Assembly (NCBI GenBank): GCA_029263315.1
Contig: JAJCXR010000053.1
Span: forward strand, 310,001 to 374,000
Length of the DNA: 64,000 nt
Source of the DNA: Acidobacteriota bacterium
GTDB lineage: Bacteria; Acidobacteriota; Thermoanaerobaculia; Multivoradales; J023
Reading direction: 5' to 3'
How positions within the stretch are numbered: position 1 is the stretch's first letter; every line of letters starts with the position of its first letter. The position numbers and the translations under genes are program-made. The notes under the pieces were generated by a model. It had not been told where the DNA came from. It ran no database searches and was given only the letters and a program-made list of their open reading frames with translations. Below, piece after piece: positions 8,235 to 17,925 of the stretch.

Positions 8235-8909
8235 ATGAGAATCCTGCTGGTCGAAGACGAAGCAAGCCTGGCCAACGCCTTGCAAGAGGCCTTGATCGAC
8301 GAACGCTACGCCGTCGACTTGGCACCGGACGGCAGCACCGCCGAAGAGCTGATGGCGGTCAACGACTACGATTTGGTCATCCTCGACTGGACGATTCCTG
8401 CCCCCACTGGAATCGACCTTCTACACGCCTGGCGGAGGGAAGGCATCGAGACACCGGTCATGATGTTGACCGGCCGTCAACAGGTGGAGGATCGGGTCGA
8501 CGGGCTCGATAGCGGTGCCGACGACTACCTGACCAAACCCTTTTCCATCGTCGAGCTGTTGGCTCGAGTGCGCAGTCTGCTGCGCCGCCGAGGCAAGTCG
8601 CTGCAGCAGCTCAGCACCGACGATCTGTGCTTGGAACGGGCCTCACGTCGGGTCACCGTGGCGGGACAAGAGATTTCCCTGGCCCCCAAGGAATTTGGCA
8701 TTCTGGAATATCTGCTGAGCCGCAGTGACGAGTTGGTCAGCCGGACCGAGCTCGCTGAGCACGTCTGGGACGACGCCTTCGACGCCATGAGCAATGTTAT
8801 CGATGTCTTGATCTATCGCCTGCGCAAAAAAATCGACGGCGGCCGGGAGGCAAAGCTGCTCCACACCATCAAAGGGGCCGGTTATATGTTGAAGAGTCGG
8901 CGTCAGTGA
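8235..8909 (+). CDS. OmpR/PhoB-family response regulator
   Basis: The 224-residue protein has an N-terminal receiver domain with the acidic pair in LLVEDEA, the phospho-acceptor Asp51 in VILDWTIP, a conserved Thr in MMLTGR and Lys in LTKPF. The C-terminal half is a winged-helix DNA-binding domain of the OmpR type (LAPKEFGILEYLL, NVIDVLIYRLRKKI, IKGAGYML). It is expected to bind DNA when phosphorylated by the adjacent histidine kinase. There is no Shine-Dalgarno; TAGGTT ends 6 bases before the ATG. The kinase gene begins 45 bp downstream, so the pair is probably one transcript. Confidence 0.92.
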   Translation: MRILLVEDEASLANALQEALIDERYAVDLAPDGSTAEELMAVNDYDLVILDWTIPAPTGIDLLHAWRREGIETPVMMLTGRQQVEDRVDGLDSGADDYLTKPFSIVELLARVRSLLRRRGKSLQQLSTDDLCLERASRRVTVAGQEISLAPKEFGILEYLLSRSDELVSRTELAEHVWDDAFDAMSNVIDVLIYRLRKKIDGGREAKLLHTIKGAGYMLKSRRQ

Positions 8910-8954
8910 ACGGTAGACCGGGCCGAGTCGTCGCGGTCAGCGGAGCCGAGCCCC

Positions 8955-10883
8955 GTGTTGCGTCCCACTGAGCCCCTGGCCGAGAGACGCTGGATTCCCG
9001 GTTTTGTCCTGGCCTTTGGTTTCGCCTCGGTGATTTTGCTCTTGGCCAGCGACCGCATCCGACAGCGCTCAGCCATCGAAGACGCCCACTCGCTGCTCGC
9101 CTGCGAGCGAATCCGCGTCGATCTGGCCATTTCCCATCTCTGGTTGGAGGAGCATGTCAGCGGTGACATCGTCGAGGTGGCCGAAATCGAGGCACGTCTC
9201 GACAACGCCATCGACCACTTGGACCAAATGGCCGGGGCCACCGTCCGGGAGTCCGACCCGGCCAGCGTCTTCACCTCCCCACCCTTGCACGACGCCGAGC
9301 TGAGGCGCCGGGCAGCGTCCCTGAGACCTCGGGTGGAAAATTTCCGTACCCTGTCCACCGAACGCCTTCAGGGATTTGCCCAGGACTTGCAGGTGGGTAT
9401 CGGCTCCCCCCTCGACCTGGAATACGACAAGGTCTTCACCGACCTTTTGGCGGCCACCAAACAACTGGAATTGGACCTGCTGGCTCACCATCGGCAACAT
9501 CGTTCGCAAGCCCAGCGCCTGTTCTTCACCATCGTCCTGGTGTGGAGCTTGTTTGTGGCCCTGGCCGCCCTTGGGCTATGGGTCCGGCAGCGGAGGCAAA
9601 AGAAAACGGAGCTCGATCTGCAGGCAAGCCAGGCTCAGCTGACCCACTCCCAGCGCATGGATGCCGCAGGTCGCCTGGCCGGTGGCCTAGCCCACGACCT
9701 CAGCAACTACCTGGCGGCCATCCGCGGCCATTGTGAGCTGACCCGTCTCAAGGCCCCCGCAGGTCCCCGGCTCGCCGAAAAGATGGACGAGGTGATCCAC
9801 ACGGTGGACCGTGCCAGTGATCTGGTGGACCGCCTCTTGGCCTTCGGCCGCCGCCAACCCATGCATCCTACGGCGGTGGCCGTCGAGCCGTTGCTCAACG
9901 ATGTCGCCGCGATGCTCGCCCCGTCGATGGGTGACAAAGTGCATTTGCGAGTCCACTCCGCCCCCGACCCATGGTCGATCCATGTCGATCGCACGGGCCT
10001 CGAGCAAGCCTTGGTCAATCTCTTGGTCAACGCCCGCGATGCCATGCCGGACGGCGGCACGGTGCAGATCAAGGCGCGCAACCGAAGGGGGAATGAGCAT
10101 CGACGGGACGAAGTCGAAATCTCGGTCGGCGATCATGGTGACGGTATCGCCGCCGAAAATCTGGAGCAGATATTCGACCCCTTCTGGACCACTAAGCGGA
10201 GCTCCGGAGGCAGCGGCCTGGGGTTGTCGGTGGTCTACAGCTTTGTTGAGCAAAGCGGCGGTCGGCTGAGCGTCGACAGCATCGTCGGTCGAGGAACGAC
10301 CTTCAGTCTCTTCTTTCCCCGTCATCCAAGCTCCTCGGCACCTGGCGACGGTGCCAGCCCTGCGGCGCCGGAGCCACCACCGGTCGCGCCCTCTCGGGAG
10401 CCGCCCCCCGAAATTCCCCATCCGGCGGTGGATGACAGCGCATGGTCGAACGACGATAGCCTGCAAGAGTTGGCGGAGGGGGACCTCGAAGGGCATGAGT
10501 GCCTGCTGTTGGTGGACGACAACGAGGTCCTGCGGCGCTCCACGCAGGAGGTCTTGGAGGCCCTGGGTTATGACGTCCTAGCAGCGGCCAACGGTGAGCA
10601 GGCGCTGGCCTTGGATCGCCGCCGCCAGATCGATTTATTCATTCTCGATTTGGTCTTGCCGGATATGCATGGGGGCCAACTGTTGCGAGAGCTGCGACGG
10701 CAAGGGGAGGGTCGGGAGGTGCCGACCATCCTGATCTCAGGCCACCATGCCCAGGATCTGGATTTGTCGACCCTCGATATCGAGGCCGGTGCGGCGGTGC
10801 ACTTCGTGGCCAAAAGTCAGCTCTCCGCCTTTCGCCTGGCACAATACATCCGCCAGCAACTCGACACCGGAAGCCGCCCATGA
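8955..10883 (+). CDS. Membrane hybrid sensor histidine kinase with C-terminal receiver
   Basis: The protein has 642 residues from a GTG start. One membrane helix lies at about 14-31 and a second at 189-210, enclosing a mostly helical region of about 155 residues that should be extracytoplasmic and sense a signal. The dimerisation/phosphoacceptor motif GLAHDLSNYLAA gives His247. The ATPase domain shows NLLVNARDAMPDGG (N box), GDHGDGI (G1) and GSGLGLSVV (G2). After a Pro-rich linker (about 455-490) comes a receiver domain with Asp565 (FILDLVLPD) and a KS motif in place of KP. The organisation (His kinase plus receiver) suggests an internal phosphorelay or a brake on output to the upstream regulator. 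Confidence 0.9.
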   Translation: MLRPTEPLAERRWIPGFVLAFGFASVILLLASDRIRQRSAIEDAHSLLACERIRVDLAISHLWLEEHVSGDIVEVAEIEARLDNAIDHLDQMAGATVRESDPASVFTSPPLHDAELRRRAASLRPRVENFRTLSTERLQGFAQDLQVGIGSPLDLEYDKVFTDLLAATKQLELDLLAHHRQHRSQAQRLFFTIVLVWSLFVALAALGLWVRQRRQKKTELDLQASQAQLTHSQRMDAAGRLAGGLAHDLSNYLAAIRGHCELTRLKAPAGPRLAEKMDEVIHTVDRASDLVDRLLAFGRRQPMHPTAVAVEPLLNDVAAMLAPSMGDKVHLRVHSAPDPWSIHVDRTGLEQALVNLLVNARDAMPDGGTVQIKARNRRGNEHRRDEVEISVGDHGDGIAAENLEQIFDPFWTTKRSSGGSGLGLSVVYSFVEQSGGRLSVDSIVGRGTTFSLFFPRHPSSSAPGDGASPAAPEPPPVAPSREPPPEIPHPAVDDSAWSNDDSLQELAEGDLEGHECLLLVDDNEVLRRSTQEVLEALGYDVLAAANGEQALALDRRRQIDLFILDLVLPDMHGGQLLRELRRQGEGREVPTILISGHHAQDLDLSTLDIEAGAAVHFVAKSQLSAFRLAQYIRQQLDTGSRP

Positions 10884-10929
10884 GGCGGTCGTCATGTTGT
10901 ATTCATCTAGGACTCGATAATCTTCGCCC

Positions 10930-11802
10930 ATGAAGATTTTGCTGGTCGACGACAATACTTCCCTGAGGGCATTTGCCGCCGAGGTCCTACGGGATGCCGG
11001 CCATGACGTCTTGGAGTATGGCGATGGTCAGTTGGCCCTGACGGCGGCCCGCGAGATGCCTCCGGAGCTGCTGATCACGGATTTCGATCTGCCGGAGCTC
11101 AACGGCTTGGAGTTGGCGGATCGTTTGCGCCGTCGGTGGCCGTCCCTGCCGGTGTTGGTGGTATCAAGCCATTGCGGTGAGCCCCGCTTGGCATCCCGCT
11201 GCGATCTCGCCTGCCTGGGCAAACCCTTCCGTGGCAGCGAGTTGCGCCAAGCCCTGGAAGAGGCGCAGCGGGCCGTCGCGCATGCTCCCCCGCTCCCCCG
11301 GCGACAGGGGCCTTGGAGGGCCCCCCGCAGTCTCGCCTTGGCGGCCGGTCTCGGCGCCTTGACACTGGCACTGTGGTTTGGCGGCCTGAGCGGTTCGTCG
11401 GGGCCACCGACCTTGCCCGAACCCCTCGCCGGACAGGTACGTCGCAGCGCCACGCTGCAAGTAGAAGCACCCAGTGGGGTCCTGGCCCAGCTGCCGGAAG
11501 AGGCCAGCTGGCAACCCGTCGACGGCGCGGCATCGTATCGCCTGACCTTCGAGACGGTGGACGGCAAGATTCTGTTCTCGGCAAGAAGCGATGCAACGAC
11601 CTGGTCGATGGCGGACGAGCTGATGCAACTTTTGCTTGCCAACGTCGCATACTATTGGCAGGTGGAAGCTTTCTCCGAGCTAGGAGAGGCCTTGACGCGA
11701 TCGGCCAAGACCCGTTTTCGCATTATCCCTCCGCAATCCCAGGAATTTCCAGCAGAACCCACCCCCGTAACTACACCAGCCAGTCCCAGGAGCTTGCCAT
11801 GA
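10930..11802 (+). CDS. Receiver domain fused to a membrane helix and an Fn3-like extracytoplasmic domain
   Basis: Residues 1-120 of this 290-residue protein are a good receiver domain: LLVDDN, the phospho-acceptor Asp51 in ITDFDLPE, a conserved Ser in VVSSH and Lys in LGKPF. A basic, Pro-rich linker leads to a single hydrophobic helix at about 134-153. The remainder, with WQPVDGAASYRLTF and AYYWQVEAFSELGEA, resembles a fibronectin-III-like beta sandwich and would lie outside the inner membrane. The tail is Pro/Thr-rich. Most receivers work on cytoplasmic effectors, so this layout is unusual: it could carry phosphorylation state across the membrane. The start has TAATCT six bases upstream and no ribosome site. 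Its stop overlaps the next gene's ATG by 4 bp. Confidence 0.82.
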   Translation: MKILLVDDNTSLRAFAAEVLRDAGHDVLEYGDGQLALTAAREMPPELLITDFDLPELNGLELADRLRRRWPSLPVLVVSSHCGEPRLASRCDLACLGKPFRGSELRQALEEAQRAVAHAPPLPRRQGPWRAPRSLALAAGLGALTLALWFGGLSGSSGPPTLPEPLAGQVRRSATLQVEAPSGVLAQLPEEASWQPVDGAASYRLTFETVDGKILFSARSDATTWSMADELMQLLLANVAYYWQVEAFSELGEALTRSAKTRFRIIPPQSQEFPAEPTPVTTPASPRSLP

Positions 11803-12839
11803 AGCACCTTGCCAAATCCCTTGCTCAGCTATCGATTTCGACGTATTCCCTGCTGGCCCTGTTGGGCTTGGCGATGCTGCCCCAGCCCGTCGACGCCGAA
11901 TCTTTGACCTTGCGCCTCAACGACACCGAAGGACGACCGGGTAGCCTCGTCGCCCTGGTGATCAGGACCTATGCGCCGCGTGGTATCGGTCAAGGGCAGC
12001 TGTGCTTTCGTACCCTGTCGCAGAACCTTACGGGTACGACCTCGAAGGGGCTCGAAGCCGGGCCCTTTGCAGCCCTGGAAGACTTCATCGTTTGGAGCAC
12101 CACCGGCGATGCCGTCGCCGGAGCCTCCTTTGACGATACCAACCAGACCGCAATGCTGGATTTTTCCTCATTCAGCGGCAGCATCAATCTCGAAGACGGC
12201 CCCATGGCGGCGCTGATTTTTCGTTTGCGCGACAACCTGCCTACCAACAGCTCGTTCGAGGTGGGGCTCGACGGGGCCGAATCATTCCTTTTCGACGCCG
12301 ACGGCGTGCCCGTTCCCCTGGAGATTCGCCCCGGTGAGCTGGTCATCCTGCCCTCCGCCGCCCCCTACAGCCTGTCAGCGGAGGGCGACGAGATTCCCCC
12401 CGGAGGCTTGGCTCAGCTGGGCTTTGCAACGCAGGAGATCTTTCCCATCAGCCAGGGGCAAGTGGCCTTCGAATACGATCCGTCCGTGGCCCAGTCCTTG
12501 CCCACCGTGACCTTCGACGGCCGGCATGGCAACGCCATCGTCACCATCGATCAAAGCCAGAGTGGGCGGGTCCTGGTGAGCTTCGCCTCCTCGGACCAAA
12601 GTCTCAACTGGATTCCCGGACAGCTCATCGGCATCAACCTCCGCTTGCGCGACAACATCCCGGAAGGTACCAGCTCTGCCGTACGCCTCGATGCGGCGTC
12701 CACCTGGCTCGAAGGTCCCTCCGGCCCCTACCTCCTACTCCTCGAGGACGACATCATCGAAGTCACGAGCCTCGGAACCTTGTTTGCCGATGGCTTCGAG
12801 AACGGTAGCGTCGGCGGTTGGTCAAACGCTTCACCCTGA
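11799..12839 (+). CDS. Secreted two-repeat beta-sandwich protein (cohesin-like) with DGFE tail
   Basis: The 346-residue protein has a signal peptide (hydrophobic LLALLGLAMLP, predicted cleavage after VDA near residue 34). It then has two related repeats of roughly 140-150 residues. Matching pieces are GQGQLCFRTL with SQGQVAFEYD, and ALIFRLRDNLPTNSSF with GINLRLRDNIPEGTSS. The pattern is reminiscent of cohesin or similar immunoglobulin-like adhesion domains, but the match is by eye. It ends GTLFADGFENGSVGGWSN, the DGFE-type tail seen on many secreted proteins of this group, whose role is not known. AGGAG lies 7 bases before the ATG at 11799, which overlaps the receiver-TM gene's stop. The coupling suggests that it is the surface partner or output of the signalling cassette. 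Confidence 0.78.
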   Translation: MKHLAKSLAQLSISTYSLLALLGLAMLPQPVDAESLTLRLNDTEGRPGSLVALVIRTYAPRGIGQGQLCFRTLSQNLTGTTSKGLEAGPFAALEDFIVWSTTGDAVAGASFDDTNQTAMLDFSSFSGSINLEDGPMAALIFRLRDNLPTNSSFEVGLDGAESFLFDADGVPVPLEIRPGELVILPSAAPYSLSAEGDEIPPGGLAQLGFATQEIFPISQGQVAFEYDPSVAQSLPTVTFDGRHGNAIVTIDQSQSGRVLVSFASSDQSLNWIPGQLIGINLRLRDNIPEGTSSAVRLDAASTWLEGPSGPYLLLLEDDIIEVTSLGTLFADGFENGSVGGWSNASP

Positions 12840-12848
12840 GCGGGGAAG

Positions 12849-15431
12849 CTAGTGGCCGTCCATTGGCCCAAGGGCGCGGCGGCGGCGCCACAGGATAAAA
12901 GATCCTGTCAGGGCCAGGATGACGAGACCCCCGAGGAGCCACGACCCGGGCCGCGCCATCACCGGCGGGGCGGCGCCGATGAGCACAAAAGCACCCCACA
13001 CATGCGGTCGGTTCCATCGCGGGTCTTGGTGCAACTGCAGCTTCGCCTGGCGAAGCGCTTCATGGGGCGTCAACCCCTGGGCTAGTTGGTAGTAGAGCTG
13101 CTGCATGAAGACCGCCGTCGCCTGGTCGTCCACATCCCACAGGGAAGCCACCACCGCCGAGCTGCCGGCGGCCAGGAAGGCTCCGCTCAAGGACGACAGA
13201 GCGCCATTGCCGTCGATATCACCCAATCCGGAGCGGCAAGAGGCCAGGACGGTGAGCGACGCCCGCAGCGGCAGATTGGCGATTTCTCGCGGCATGAGCA
13301 TGCCGTCGTCCTCGTCGGCGGGGGTCAGGACGACCGCTGATGTTCCCCCGGGGCCGTCGTCCACCAGGGTGTGGGTGGCGAAGTGCAGAACCCCTTGCCC
13401 CTGGGGTGCCCAATGTCGTAGAGCCGCCTCCGTCGCCGCCGAACCCGACAAGACAGTGCTCTGCCCTTGCAGGGTCTCGGCGACCATCGACAGCTCGCTC
13501 GCCGCCGCCGGCAAGTCAGCCAGTTGAAAGCGCTGACGCATCAGGTCGGCCAGTCCCGCCAGACGATCCTCCCGGGGGGATATTTCCGGAGCCCCGATGG
13601 CCAACAAGCGGAGATTCCCAGGCGCCTGGGGAGCCGCCTGTCGGCGCCGTAAGGGCGCCAGCATCGAGGCATTGGGAAGATAGCTCACCGCCATGGAATC
13701 GATCAGCCGGCGGCCGGAGCTGCTGAGCAGCTCGAAGGGCAAACGTCGAAGCTCGCCGTCGGCCACCACAAACAGGTGCCTGGCACCCCCTTCGAGGATG
13801 CCGGTGCCGGCCAACAGAGCCGCCGACAAAGAGGCCAAGTCGCCCTCGGGAGGCACTTCGCTGCGGCTCAAGGCACCGTGCACCCGGCGGGCGGCGTCGA
13901 GGAGCGGAGCCGGTGGTCCCAAATCGTGCCATCGCAGCTCACCCGCCACCAAGGTCCAGGCGTGGAGCCGAGAGCCTCCAACAAAAAGCTCCAACAAGAC
14001 ATCGTCCCCCAAGGCATCGACCAGGTCCTCCAAGCTGTGCTCCGTGGTCGCCGTGACTGGCTGCGGGGAAGTGGCTCCCAGGGACTCCAAGAGCTGCCTC
14101 GCCTTGGCCCGCTGCACCACTTCCCAGGCTTCCCGTCGGGGTCTCTCGGGTCGCCCCGAAGACCGCTGGTCGGACGGCACCTGGACCGCCACCTCCACTG
14201 CCGCCACGTAGATGGAGCGTTTGTCCTCGAGGTAACCCGCCCGCCAGGTGGCCCGGTGCAAATTTTCCCGCGTCGACTCGATATGTCCCAAGGCACGTTG
14301 AAAAGCACCTAAGGCGGCTCTCAGGTCACCGCGGGCCCAGGCCAGACGCGCCGTCCCCTCCTCCACCCTCCAAAATCCTGGTATCTGCGAGCCGTCCCGC
14401 GGCCTGTCCTCGGGCCCGGTTCCGCGGGTCAACAATTGGCGGCAGATGTCGAGCCCATCGGCCGCCGCCTGGTATTTGCCTTGCTCGATGTAAAGCCGAC
14501 CGAGAAAGTAGAGACTCTGTGCTTGGGCCTCGACGTCGCCGCTTCTCTCGGCCTGCTCCGCAGCCTGACGCAGGGCCTCCTCCGCCCGCTCCAACTGCGC
14601 CAAATCGAGAAATCGCACTAGCCCCAGATTGAGCCATGCATTGGACAAACCCGCCGGGTCGCCGCTTTGGGCCAAGACTTCAACGGCCTGCTCGAAAGCG
14701 CTCTGGGCCCGCACCGGATCCCCCAAGTTGCGCAGCATGACCCCCCGGTTGACCTCCAGCTGGGCCCGCCGACCGGCCTCCAAGGACGCTGCTTGCAGCA
14801 AGATGTCGTCATACAGGTCGAGGGCCTCCCGATAGGCGCCCACATTCTCCAACAGGACCCCATAGTTGACCCGCGCCACAAGTTGTTGCTCCTCCGCCCA
14901 CGGTTCCCCGCCATGGGCCGCAGCCAGGTCGAGGGCGGTGGTCAGCCGGCGGCTCGCCGCTTCGAAGTTACCGACCGTGGTGAGCAGGAAACCCAGGTTG
15001 GAGAGGTTGATCGCCACGCTGTGCCAATCCTCCAGGCGGCGATTGATCTGCAAAGCTTCTTCGTAGAGGGGAATGGCGTCGTCGTAGCGGGCCAGATGCT
15101 GAAGCGCCAAGCCCGTATTGTTGAGACTTCGGGCCAGTCGCTTGGCGTCGCCTTGCTGGCGACGCAAGGGCAAGGCTTGCCGACAGTCCTCGAAAGCTGC
15201 CGCATATCGACCGAGACGAACCTCAAGCACACAGGCATTGTTGAAGGCGGTGGCCCGCTCCGCCGTATCCTCGCTGTCCACCGCCACCTGGCGAAAAACA
15301 GCCACCGCCCCGGCGATCTCGCCTTCCTGCAAAAGGCGCCGAGCTTCGTCCAAGCTCTGGGCTTCCAAGGGGCGAGGCGGCAAGATGACGGCGAGGCAAG
15401 CCAGGGCGAGCAGCAGAGGTTTGATATTCAC
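12849..15431 (-). CDS. Exported CHAT-TPR protein with C-terminal membrane anchor
   Basis: This 860-residue protein begins at a GTG (15431) with a signal peptide (LLLALACLAVILPPRPLEA). About ten tetratricopeptide repeats follow, roughly residues 25-400. A CHAT (caspase-HetF) peptidase domain fills about 540-825, with catalytic-type His683 in VLHFATHTLVDD and Cys732 in VLASCRSGLG. The C-terminus is a hydrophobic helix followed by RRRRALG (about 830-850), the mark of a type I membrane anchor. The CHAT domain would therefore face the periplasm, unlike the cytoplasmic CHAT proteases of defence systems. Longer start codons are possible but would bury the signal peptide. TATGCT lies 6 bases before the GTG and there is no ribosome site. 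The stop faces the secreted two-repeat gene 9 bp away. Confidence 0.85.
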   Translation of the reverse strand: MNIKPLLLALACLAVILPPRPLEAQSLDEARRLLQEGEIAGAVAVFRQVAVDSEDTAERATAFNNACVLEVRLGRYAAAFEDCRQALPLRRQQGDAKRLARSLNNTGLALQHLARYDDAIPLYEEALQINRRLEDWHSVAINLSNLGFLLTTVGNFEAASRRLTTALDLAAAHGGEPWAEEQQLVARVNYGVLLENVGAYREALDLYDDILLQAASLEAGRRAQLEVNRGVMLRNLGDPVRAQSAFEQAVEVLAQSGDPAGLSNAWLNLGLVRFLDLAQLERAEEALRQAAEQAERSGDVEAQAQSLYFLGRLYIEQGKYQAAADGLDICRQLLTRGTGPEDRPRDGSQIPGFWRVEEGTARLAWARGDLRAALGAFQRALGHIESTRENLHRATWRAGYLEDKRSIYVAAVEVAVQVPSDQRSSGRPERPRREAWEVVQRAKARQLLESLGATSPQPVTATTEHSLEDLVDALGDDVLLELFVGGSRLHAWTLVAGELRWHDLGPPAPLLDAARRVHGALSRSEVPPEGDLASLSAALLAGTGILEGGARHLFVVADGELRRLPFELLSSSGRRLIDSMAVSYLPNASMLAPLRRRQAAPQAPGNLRLLAIGAPEISPREDRLAGLADLMRQRFQLADLPAAASELSMVAETLQGQSTVLSGSAATEAALRHWAPQGQGVLHFATHTLVDDGPGGTSAVVLTPADEDDGMLMPREIANLPLRASLTVLASCRSGLGDIDGNGALSSLSGAFLAAGSSAVVASLWDVDDQATAVFMQQLYYQLAQGLTPHEALRQAKLQLHQDPRWNRPHVWGAFVLIGAAPPVMARPGSWLLGGLVILALTGSFILWRRRRALGPMDGH

Positions 15432-15476
15432 CCCTGAAGCATAACCTGAAGCGACCGACGGTGGCCGGCAGGCTAC

Positions 15477-15504
15477 AAAAACCCGCCCCCGGTGAGGGGC
15501 GGGT
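15477..15504 (-). terminator. Rho-independent terminator of the Calx-beta gene
   Basis: On the minus strand an 8-bp G/C stem (CCCGCCCC/GGGGCGGG, six-base loop) is followed directly by TTTTT. It lies about 45 bp beyond the Calx-beta stop and just upstream of the CHAT gene, so the CHAT gene needs its own promoter between 15432 and 15476. Confidence 0.85.
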
Positions 15505-15510
15505 AAGCAA

Positions 15511-15530
15511 TGCCGCCCCGTGGGGCGGCA
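15511..15530. other. Perfect 9-bp-stem hairpin upstream of the terminator
   Basis: TGCCGCCCC and GGGGCGGCA are perfect complements separated by two bases. The hairpin has no T-run of its own and may protect the 3' end of the Calx-beta transcript or back up the terminator beside it. Confidence 0.6.
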
Positions 15531-15546
15531 ACCTATCAACCTCCGC

Positions 15547-17694
<2,148 letters not shown>

Positions 17695-17850
17695 GGAGGT
17701 CTCCTCGAGTTGCGTTGGAACCGCATCGACAGGATGCGGATGAGCAATGTCGAGACCAGTTATAGCCAACGCTACATGAACGCTCGATGAATAACCGCCA
17801 TTGCGGGGTGGAAAATCGGCCAAGGGATTCGAGCTCGGCAGCGGAGTCGC

Positions 17851-17925
17851 CGTCTCAGCTGCCGCCGTCTCAGCTGTCGCCGTCTTCGCTGCTGCTGTCT
17901 TCGCGGCCGCTGTCTTCGCTGCCCT
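17851..17925 (-). repeat. Five 15-bp tandem units spanning the end of clpA
   Basis: Units begin at 17851, 17866, 17881, 17896 and 17911 and share the pattern (C/T)GTCT(C/T)(A/C)GC on the plus strand. On the minus strand they encode the acidic Ser/Glu/Asp tail of ClpA. The clpA stop codon lies inside one unit, and a further unit continues beyond it into non-coding DNA. Confidence 0.8.
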
